This document shows positions 50,122 through 55,883 of a stretch of 55,883 bases of DNA, piece after piece. This stretch comes from an uncultured Acidimicrobiales bacterium (GTDB taxonomy: Bacteria > Actinomycetota > Acidimicrobiia > Acidimicrobiales > UBA10347), in NCBI GenBank assembly GCA_937991435.1, contig CALKPY010000022.1, forward strand, positions 1-55,883, written 5' to 3'. Numbering within the stretch: position 1 is the stretch's first letter; each line of letters opens with the position of its first letter. The notes under the pieces are model-generated. The model had not been told where the DNA came from, ran no database searches, and saw only the letters and a list, made by a program, of their open reading frames with translations. Both the position numbers and the translations under genes were made by a program.

Positions 50122-52665
50122 ATGGCGAAACAGGCCGGAACACTCGGCACGTTCGGTGGCGTGTTCACGCCCAGCATCTTGACCATTCTCGGGCTCGTGC
50201 TGTTTTTGAGGGTTCCCTACTTGGTCGGTGCCGTCGGTCTTGGCCGGGCACTGCTCATTCTTGCTTTGTCGACACTTGTTTCGATCCTCACCAGCATCTC
50301 GTTGGCCGTAGTTGCCACGAATATGCGCGTGGGGGGAGGGGGCGAGTACTACCTCGTCTCGCGCACCTTGGGCGTCGAATTCGGCGGAGCGATTGGTGTG
50401 GTTCTGTACCTTGCCATTTCGGTTTCGATCGCGTTCTACGCCATTGGCTTCGCCGAAGCGTTGGTGTTCGAACTCGGCCGCGACAGCACCGTGTTGATTC
50501 AGGTAATCGCTGCGGCACTGGTGCTGCTACTCGCAGTGATTGGTTTCGTCGGCGCCGATCTTGCTACCCGACTGCAGTACCTCGTCATGGCTTTACTCGT
50601 GGTGGCGCTGGCTTCGTTCATGCTGGGCGCGGTTGGCGAGTTCAGCGGCAGCCAACTGTCAGACAACTTTGGTCGCAGCGAAGCGGCAGCGCCCGACGTG
50701 GGCTTCTGGGAAGCATTCGCGATCTTCTTCCCTGCGGTGACCGGGTTTAGCCAGGGTGTAGCGATGTCTGGTGACCTGCGATCGCCGAGTCGCTCAATAA
50801 CGCGTGGCACATTTGCCGCCGTTGCACTCTCGACCGCCGTGTATATCGCAGTGTTGGTTCTACTGGCCGGCGTTGCTCCGGCTACCGATCTCGTCGAACG
50901 CACCACCACCATCATCGGTGACTATTCAATAGCCGGTTGGACCATGATCGTTGGTGTCATAGCGGCAACTATCTCGTCGGCGCTCGCGTCAACCCTAGGC
51001 AGCCCCAGAGTGCTGCAACGGCTTGGCGAAGACCATGTGCTGCCAAAGATCGACGTCTTTGCCGCCGGAGCAGGACCGACCCAGAACCCTCGTCGAGCGC
51101 TCGGCATGTCGGTCGTGATTGCACTCGCAACGGTGGCGGTCGGCGACCTGAACACGATTGCACCGATCATCTCGATGTTCTTCTTGGCGACCTACGGGGC
51201 GATCAACTACGCCACCTTCTTCGAGATGCGGGCCGGAAGCAACGCTTTTCGCCCGAGCTTTCGGTGGGGCGACCGTCGGGCCAGCTTGCTTGGCACGGTT
51301 GCCTGTTTCGGTGCGATTCTCGCTATCAATCCGCTCGCGGGCGCTCTCGCTGCACTCGTCTTGTTGGCGATCTACAGCTATCTGCGCAACCGCAACGTGC
51401 CCGACCGCTGGGCGGACTCTGGAGGATCTCATCACTACACCCAGGCCCGACAGCAGATCGTTGCTCTGGCCGAAGAGCCGTTGCCCGCATCAGATTGGCG
51501 GCCGTGTGCACTGGCGTTCGTTCCGCGTGACCCACAAAACCGGGAACACATGCTCACGATGGCTTCGTGGATCGAAGGGGGGTCGGGCTTTCTCACGGCG
51601 GTTCGCATGCTGGAAGGAACAGGACCAGTCCGTCGCCAACATGCAATAGCTGTCGAGCGCGACCTCACGGCCGAAGTCCGTCGGATCATTCCGAGTGCTT
51701 CAGCCCGAACCGTCTTGGTCTCCGACGCCGACGTCGGAGTTCAAACCTTGATGCAGACCCACGGCATCGGCACGATCAAACCAAACTTGGCCCTGTTTGG
51801 TGTGCGCGACCTGCGTGGCTCCGAAGACGACCGGCAGGCCTATGGGCAGATGATTCAGAACTGCATTCGTTTTGGTGCAAATGTCGCGGTGCTGAATGTG
51901 CGCAGCCACGCCTGGGCCAAGTTCGAACAACAGCCTCGCGAGCAGCGAACCATCGCGTTGTGGTGGTCCGATGACCGAGCCGGACAGCTCATTACTCTGC
52001 TCGGCTGGCTGTGCACCCGTCATCCTGAGTGGCAGCGAGCAAAAATCACTACCTATGTGCCTGACCACGAGGGCACCGACCTCGAAGAAGACACCGCTCA
52101 CGTCAAAGAGATCCTTGCCGAAGCTCGAATACGGACCGAGGTCGTCGGCGTCGAAGAAACGCCAGCTGCGTTCATCTCCGCACTCAGCTCGGCTACGTTG
52201 GCGCTTGCGCCGCTCAAGGTCCGGCGGGGCATGGCGATGGGCCCGTTCGACACACCCCTCGGCATGCTGATTGAAAGCCTGCCGCTCGCGGTCCTGGTCT
52301 TGGCGACGAACGAGGTGTCGCTCGACGTCGGGCACGACGAGACTGTTGTCGACAAGCTGGCTCGTGCAACCCGCCAACTCGAAGTTGCCGAGCAACGGGC
52401 AACAGAACTCGATGCCGAGGCGGCGCGCCTGCTTGTCAATGACGAACAGATACGCATGATGTGCGAGGCCGACCCTGCAGACGAAGCGCTGCAACGGCGA
52501 TACGAACGAATTCACGCCGAGGCGAGCGCTGCATCTCGTGCATACGTCGACGCTCGCGTTCGATGCCAGACGCTGAGCGACAACGCCGCGGCGCTCGCCG
52601 GAGAATTAGGTGATGCGGAGTTCGATGCCGATGTGTGGCGCAGCTCGGTTGATCACTCGGCATGA
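50122..52665 (+). CDS. SLC12-like (cation-chloride cotransporter type) APC permease
   Basis: An 847-residue membrane transporter. Residues 1 to about 425 are an APC-fold core of roughly 12 segments starting GTFGGVFTPSILTILGLVLFLRVPYLVGAVG, the signature of Na-K-Cl/K-Cl cotransporter relatives. The remaining 420 residues are a cytoplasmic C-terminal domain with alpha/beta modules (KITTYVPDHEGTDLEED; RTEVVGVEETPA) and a coiled-coil end (about 745-840). This matches prokaryotic members of the amino acid/polyamine/CCC group; the transported ions are not provable from sequence. It is divergent from the SDR gene. Confidence 0.85.
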   Translation: MAKQAGTLGTFGGVFTPSILTILGLVLFLRVPYLVGAVGLGRALLILALSTLVSILTSISLAVVATNMRVGGGGEYYLVSRTLGVEFGGAIGVVLYLAISVSIAFYAIGFAEALVFELGRDSTVLIQVIAAALVLLLAVIGFVGADLATRLQYLVMALLVVALASFMLGAVGEFSGSQLSDNFGRSEAAAPDVGFWEAFAIFFPAVTGFSQGVAMSGDLRSPSRSITRGTFAAVALSTAVYIAVLVLLAGVAPATDLVERTTTIIGDYSIAGWTMIVGVIAATISSALASTLGSPRVLQRLGEDHVLPKIDVFAAGAGPTQNPRRALGMSVVIALATVAVGDLNTIAPIISMFFLATYGAINYATFFEMRAGSNAFRPSFRWGDRRASLLGTVACFGAILAINPLAGALAALVLLAIYSYLRNRNVPDRWADSGGSHHYTQARQQIVALAEEPLPASDWRPCALAFVPRDPQNREHMLTMASWIEGGSGFLTAVRMLEGTGPVRRQHAIAVERDLTAEVRRIIPSASARTVLVSDADVGVQTLMQTHGIGTIKPNLALFGVRDLRGSEDDRQAYGQMIQNCIRFGANVAVLNVRSHAWAKFEQQPREQRTIALWWSDDRAGQLITLLGWLCTRHPEWQRAKITTYVPDHEGTDLEEDTAHVKEILAEARIRTEVVGVEETPAAFISALSSATLALAPLKVRRGMAMGPFDTPLGMLIESLPLAVLVLATNEVSLDVGHDETVVDKLARATRQLEVAEQRATELDAEAARLLVNDEQIRMMCEADPADEALQRRYERIHAEASAASRAYVDARVRCQTLSDNAAALAGELGDAEFDADVWRSSVDHSA

Positions 52666-52679
52666 AATCAACGTGCGGC

Positions 52680-53555
52680 TCAACATTGAGAGCCAGCTGC
52701 CGTGAATTCCGATGGGCCGATCGCTCCCTGAGCAACCTGGCGTTGAACTTCACCCTCGATCACGACGAGCAACGCCGGGACTGTGTCAGCGACGACCGGC
52801 GCGCTGGCGGGCTGACCATTCAGGCAGAAATGCACCGACCCGCTGTAGGGGATGTATCCCGTGCCTGCATCGTTGAACATGTAGTCAGCATTTCGGTTCA
52901 CGATTAGACCACTTGCGTGGCGGTAGCTACGCGCGGCAGACACTGCGCTTGATCCTGCGCCGGAGCAGTAGACCCGTCCGCCTTCGAATGAAAGCACGTC
53001 GACCCCTTCGACAAAGGCCCTATAGATCTGCACCTGGGTGTCGTAGCACTCAAGTGGGGCCTCGCCGGAGACGACTGCGACAGCCGTGGGGTCTTGCGCC
53101 ACGGGCGTCGAATCAGCATCGGCCCCGGCGTCAGGGCCGGAAGCATCTACCGCAGTCTCAAGCTCTTCTGCGGTGGGTGTCGGAACCGGTGTTTGCCTCG
53201 CGATCGCCTCGACCGTGGCCGAGGCGGTCGCAGAATCGGGCAAGGGCTCGGCATCAGCAGCCACAGTCGCGGTCGGTGCCGGCTCGACAGTCGGCGTTGG
53301 CTGAGTAGTCGGAGTTGCCTGAGCGGTCGAAGTTGGCTGAGTGGTCGGGGTTGGCTGAGCGGTAGGGGCGACTTCCGAAACCGGCACCAAAGTCGATGTT
53401 GGCGCCGGTGTCGGCAGCGAAAGGGGAGCAGTGGTTGCGATGGCGGTCGGCGTCGCCGGAACTACCTGTGCCGCCTCGCCAGCGTCAGAACCACAGGCGA
53501 CTACAAGCAGCATCGCTACGGCCCCCAGTGTGACGATCAGCGCTTGACGATTCAT
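52680..53555 (-). CDS. lipoprotein with Thr/Pro-rich repeat linker
   Basis: A 291-residue envelope protein. The signal peptide ends LLVVAC, with the lipid-modified Cys at about residue 20. A long low-complexity linker of repeated TPTTQPTSTAQ-like units follows (about residues 25-150). The folded C-terminal domain (about 165-290) has a pair of cysteines (ECYDTQVQIYRAF...RVYCSG) and ends CLNGQPASAPVVADTVPALLVVIEGEVQRQVAQGAI. No family is recognised. The ATG at 53555 has a CAAGG site. It converges on the cotransporter gene with a 14-base gap. Confidence 0.75.
   Translation of the reverse strand: MNRQALIVTLGAVAMLLVVACGSDAGEAAQVVPATPTAIATTAPLSLPTPAPTSTLVPVSEVAPTAQPTPTTQPTSTAQATPTTQPTPTVEPAPTATVAADAEPLPDSATASATVEAIARQTPVPTPTAEELETAVDASGPDAGADADSTPVAQDPTAVAVVSGEAPLECYDTQVQIYRAFVEGVDVLSFEGGRVYCSGAGSSAVSAARSYRHASGLIVNRNADYMFNDAGTGYIPYSGSVHFCLNGQPASAPVVADTVPALLVVIEGEVQRQVAQGAIGPSEFTAAGSQC
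53290..53361 (-). repeat. 18-bp minisatellite (4 units) in the lipoprotein linker
   Basis: Four 18-base units of the type GTCGGNGTTGGCTGAGNG encode TAQPTPT-like hexapeptides. A degenerate fifth unit follows. All units preserve the frame. Confidence 0.8.
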
Positions 53556-53682
53556 CTTTGACCTTGGCCACACCAGCAACACGGCGTTGACCGTAGCAAT
53601 CAGCTGAGCATCCGACTCGCAGGCCGGATACAGCGATCGGCAGAGGCGTGGCGGCGATAACCAGTCAGCCGCGGTTGCAAAG

Positions 53683-53688
53683 TACGAT
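53683..53688 (+). promoter_or_regulatory. -10 element TACGAT of the dihydrouridine synthase gene
   Basis: TACGAT, then 7 bases, then the GTG at 53696. It favours this start over a GTG at 53648. Confidence 0.5.
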
Positions 53689-53695
53689 TCGTGCA

Positions 53696-54682
53696 GTGGC
53701 GCTCAACGGTGGGACCGGCAGGCTTCCATGGGGAGCAAAACCCAGCCCGTTGCTGCTCGCCCCCATGCAAGGTGTCACCAACCGCGGCTTGCGCGAGGTG
53801 TTCGGCTCGACGGTGCGCCCTGATGTCCTGTTCACCGAGTTCGTTCGGGTACGTCCTGGTTCCGCGACCCCGGTCAGCAACGCCGACTTCACCGAAGCCA
53901 CAACGGCAGTTGCAGGAATTCCCTTGGTGGTACAGGTCATCGGCAGTGCTGACGAAGGTGTGGTGCAAGCCACTCGGGACTTGGTGTCGCGAGGCGTCGA
54001 GCACATCAACGTGAACATGGGCTGCCCATGGGGGCGGATGACGTCAGTTCTCGCCGGGGGAGGCATGTTCCGCGCTCCCGAGACCGTCGAGCCGCTATTG
54101 CGTGAGCTTCGACAGATCGTGCCCGGCTCTCTATCGGTCAAGACGCGTTCAGGAATCGATGATGAGCGCCAGATTTTTGATGTGATGTCTGCCTTCGAGG
54201 CGGCGTCCATCGACTTCCTCGTCGTGCACTCGCGCACGGTGCAGCAGAAGTACACCGGTACCGCCAATCACGACCTCACGAGAGAGATCGTCAAGCGAAG
54301 CGCTATTCCAGTCATCGCCAATGGCGACGTCACAACAGTTGCGCAGGCGAAGCAGGTCATGGAGCAGACAGGGGCAACCGGTCTCATGCTCGGCCGTGGA
54401 GCCATTGCGGACCCATGGCTGTTCGACCGAATTCGCGGCCTTGCCCCTGACAAGCCAGACGGAATCGCACGCCGTCGAGAGTTGGCTCGCCACCTGTCGC
54501 TGTTGTTGGCCTCGTACGAGACGATCTTTTATGGCGATGCTCAGATCCTGGCCAAGTTGAAGAGCGTCGTGGCATTGATCAAGGACCCCGATCAACGTCG
54601 GTGGTGTAAAGCACTCAAGAAACAGCAGCACATCGTGAGCCTCAGGAGGCTGCTAGAAGCATCGATGACCGAGGATCCCTGA
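53696..54682 (+). CDS. dus: tRNA-dihydrouridine synthase
   Basis: A 328-residue flavoenzyme that reduces uridine in tRNA. The barrel entry LLLAPMQGVTNRGLREVF, the NVNMGCPWGRMTSVLAGGGM block with the catalytic cysteine, and FLVVHSRTVQQKYTGTANHDLTREIVKRSAIPVIANGDV are the family hallmarks. The C-terminal helical tRNA-binding domain covers about the last 90 residues. The GTG at 53696 is chosen for the leaderless -10. It is divergent from the repeat lipoprotein gene. Confidence 0.92.
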   Translation: MALNGGTGRLPWGAKPSPLLLAPMQGVTNRGLREVFGSTVRPDVLFTEFVRVRPGSATPVSNADFTEATTAVAGIPLVVQVIGSADEGVVQATRDLVSRGVEHINVNMGCPWGRMTSVLAGGGMFRAPETVEPLLRELRQIVPGSLSVKTRSGIDDERQIFDVMSAFEAASIDFLVVHSRTVQQKYTGTANHDLTREIVKRSAIPVIANGDVTTVAQAKQVMEQTGATGLMLGRGAIADPWLFDRIRGLAPDKPDGIARRRELARHLSLLLASYETIFYGDAQILAKLKSVVALIKDPDQRRWCKALKKQQHIVSLRRLLEASMTEDP

Positions 54683-54757
54683 AGATCTAGGTCTATGCCG
54701 TGCTCGGGCACCGGACCAACGTTACGAAATCCTGTTCGGGCAACGTTGATGCATTTA

Positions 54758-55075
54758 TCACGATGCGAGCGTTGCGAAGACAGGACTTGCCATCTGGTTT
54801 GCCGGGTCGTAAGGCAGCGCAGCTACCAGCGCCAGCACAGCCTGGAATGAGCGATCAGCGGCTTCGGCGTCGACTGGGTTCCGGACGGTGACGCCAAGAT
54901 GGACCGAGGCTCCCGTAGCAGCAACGAGCCGCATAAGCGTGTCCGTGCGCGGAATACGGTCACCAGACTCATACAGACAGATCGATGCAGCGGACGTTCC
55001 TGCGCTGCGTGCGAGTTGGCGTTGTGTCAGCCCGGCCCGCTGCCGGCACCGGCGCAACAATGAAGCGGCATCCAT
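54758..55075 (-). CDS. XRE-family helix-turn-helix regulator
   Basis: A 105-residue DNA-binding protein. The HTH (RCRQRAGLTQRQLARSAGTSAASICLYESGDRIPRTDTLMRLVAATGASV) covers about residues 9-58, with the normal XRE glutamine-rich second helix. The C-terminal half is helical and unknown. The ATG at 55075 is chosen because TACTCT lies 6 bases upstream and a 20-bp palindrome directly precedes it. An upstream TTG at 55138 that would overlap the vapC stop is less likely. It lies 59 bases downstream of vapC on the same strand but has its own promoter. Confidence 0.82.
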   Translation of the reverse strand: MDAASLLRRCRQRAGLTQRQLARSAGTSAASICLYESGDRIPRTDTLMRLVAATGASVHLGVTVRNPVDAEAADRSFQAVLALVAALPYDPANQMASPVFATLAS

Positions 55076-55081
55076 TCCGCC

Positions 55082-55087
55082 AGAGTA
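55082..55087 (-). promoter_or_regulatory. -10 element TACTCT of the HTH gene
   Basis: On the minus strand TACTCT, then GGCGGA, then the ATG at 55075. Confidence 0.55.
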
Positions 55088-55089
55088 GG

Positions 55090-55109
55090 TGTTATCCAAT
55101 TCGATAACA
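55090..55109. promoter_or_regulatory. 20-bp palindrome, putative autoregulatory operator of the HTH gene
   Basis: TGTTATC and GATAACA arms flank CAATTC, so 18 of the 20 bases pair. It ends two bases before the -10 and would cover the space between -35 and -10, the classic repressor position. The XRE protein encoded just downstream is the natural candidate to bind it. Confidence 0.6.
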
Positions 55110-55134
55110 TTTGGCGCGGGCGAGTTCGTGACGT

Positions 55135-55524
55135 TCAATCAGGCCTGAGTACCTCGAGGTTGGCATCCTCGATAGCGGGCCACTTCGCGTCTGCGGTCAC
55201 GATGGTCATGTCATGGACTAAGCCGAAGGCGACCACAATTGCGTCGATGATGGGGAAGTTGCGGTTTCCGTAGGTGGCTCGCAGTAGACGCGCCCGGTCA
55301 GCGACGTCATCACTCACGGGATAGGTCACGAAGTCGAGCGCTTCGAGTGCGGTTGCTGCCTGTTCGAAAACGCCAGCGTTGGTCGGGTGGATCAACGCTT
55401 CGGCACGTGTGAGGTTGAGGATTGAAACCTCTCGAGCGCGGACGCATCGCTCCAACGCACTCTTGTGAAACGGATCGTTCGAATTGAGTACCGCTACGGC
55501 GACATTCGCGTCGACGACAATCAT
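55135..55524 (-). CDS. vapC: VapC-type PIN-domain toxin
   Basis: A 129-residue PIN-domain ribonuclease. The acidic metal-binding residues are D5 (IVVDANVAV), E42 (RAEAL), D94 (PIIDAIVVA) and D112 (TADAKW). Family members cleave tRNA or rRNA when free of the antitoxin. The ATG overlaps the vapB stop (ATGA), so the two are translationally coupled. The target RNA is unknown. Confidence 0.93.
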   Translation of the reverse strand: MIVVDANVAVAVLNSNDPFHKSALERCVRAREVSILNLTRAEALIHPTNAGVFEQAATALEALDFVTYPVSDDVADRARLLRATYGNRNFPIIDAIVVAFGLVHDMTIVTADAKWPAIEDANLEVLRPD

Positions 55525-55751
55525 CGTTCTTGGGCACCATCGCGGGATTCGGCTAGTGAGAAGTCAGACCAGTCGATGCCCAGAGCCTTAGCCCGACGCG
55601 AGGCGGCGTCGATCTCGGCCTCAACGTCGAGCGGGTCCCGTTCGGCTGCCAAATCGCGAATCGCCTGCTGGACAACGTGCGACAGATTGAGCTTGAGTCG
55701 GCGGCTTGCTTCATCGAGATCATCAGGTAGGTACACAGTTCGATTAGGCAT
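55521..55751 (-). CDS. vapB: VapB-type antitoxin
   Basis: A 76-residue antitoxin. The N-terminal NRTVYLPDDLDEASRRLKLNLSHVVQQAIRDLAAE is a ribbon-helix-helix (CopG/Arc-like) DNA-binding motif. The C-terminal acidic tail (EAEIDAASRRAKALGIDWSDF) would wrap the toxin. The ATG at 55751 is preferred because TAGAGT lies 6 bases upstream; an ATG two codons earlier (55757) directly abuts the -10. The 26-bp palindrome at 55751-55776 spans its promoter and start. Confidence 0.9.
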   Translation of the reverse strand: MPNRTVYLPDDLDEASRRLKLNLSHVVQQAIRDLAAERDPLDVEAEIDAASRRAKALGIDWSDFSLAESRDGAQER

Positions 55752-55776
55752 ACGCATACTCTATCAAGTATGCGTA
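55751..55776. promoter_or_regulatory. 26-bp palindrome over the vapB promoter, putative VapB operator
   Basis: Perfect 10-base arms TACGCATACT (55751-55760) and AGTATGCGTA (55767-55776) flank a 6-base centre. It covers the -10 (TAGAGT) and touches the start codon. Ribbon-helix-helix antitoxins bind such repeats to autoregulate, so VapB or VapBC is the likely ligand. Confidence 0.75.
55758..55763 (-). promoter_or_regulatory. -10 element TAGAGT of vapB
   Basis: On the minus strand TAGAGT, then ATGCGT, then the ATG at 55751. It lies inside the palindrome. Confidence 0.55.
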
Positions 55777-55883
55777 TATCGAGCTGTCGATCAGCGAGCA
55801 TCGCACGACAAACTTCAACGTAACCATCGCCTGATTTCTTATGCAGACGACTCCGCAGCCCACTTTTGGAGCTTACGCACGGA
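55777..55883. other. right edge upstream of vapB, no gene seen
   Basis: The last 107 bases hold the upstream part of the vapB promoter region and sequence without a convincing frame. I see no gene, repeat or RNA in it. Confidence 0.5.

Overview
The window is about 56 kb of compact, high-GC bacterial chromosome with genes on both strands. Gaps are short and many genes abut or overlap. There is no rRNA, tRNA, CRISPR array or insertion sequence that I can see. The content suggests an actinobacterium, possibly of the Acidimicrobiia. Two luciferase-like F420-type oxidoreductases, a geranylgeranyl-reductase-type flavoprotein, an Asp-type (Mg) HemB and very frequent leaderless start sites point that way. 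The class-level placement is an inference from gene style, not from a marker gene.

Layout. 1-5.6 kb: a truncated gene, a small unknown protein, a Prx5-type peroxiredoxin, a SulP anion transporter, hemB, a methyltransferase and purC. 5.6-10 kb: a minus-strand operon of a ROK kinase, a fused LivH-LivM permease and a LivJ-type lipoprotein, with no ATPase genes. 10-17 kb: rhomboid protease, zinc alcohol dehydrogenase, ABM monooxygenase, K+ channel, LysM lipoprotein, AlkB-like dioxygenase, DUF983-like protein and acyl-CoA dehydrogenase. 17-20 kb: serA coupled to a DUF1015 gene. 20-26.7 kb: a minus-strand run of geranylgeranyl-reductase-type flavoprotein, proS, metY, alpha/beta hydrolase and DUF389. 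26.8-29.6 kb: ribokinase coupled to a nucleoside hydrolase (ribonucleoside salvage), then an F420-type oxidoreductase. 29.7-34.4 kb: a charged small protein, an AT-richer unknown gene, a secreted lectin-fold-like protein, an orphan OmpR-type response regulator, a SpoU methyltransferase and a tyrosine recombinase. 34.5-42 kb: threonine aldolase, a MacB/FtsX-type ABC exporter, Bcp peroxiredoxin, a GH1-like glycosidase and a second F420-type oxidoreductase. 42-44.4 kb: a CopD-like membrane protein, a reductive-dehalogenase-like iron-sulfur protein and a lipoprotein. 44.4-50 kb: ppc, a toxin-antitoxin-like three-gene operon, a stand-alone Lrp ligand-binding domain, a small unknown protein and an SDR. 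50-54.7 kb: a cation-chloride-cotransporter-like protein, a Thr/Pro-repeat lipoprotein and a dihydrouridine synthase. 54.7-55.9 kb: an HTH regulator and a vapBC pair, each with a palindrome at its promoter.

Two threads stand out. First, about 21 genes carry a TANNNT hexamer 6-7 bases before the start codon. This is the signature of leaderless transcription, and it fixes many starts here, often at GTG. Second, the 42.8-43.9 kb gene has the core motifs of corrinoid reductive dehalogenases but no Tat signal and no recognisable rdhB, in an otherwise aerobic-looking context. The palindromes at vapB and at the HTH gene, and the 11-bp phased repeat beside the orphan response regulator, are the clearest regulatory DNA elements. 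No stretch longer than about 300 bases lacks a gene, and I found no convincing intrinsic terminator with a U-tract.
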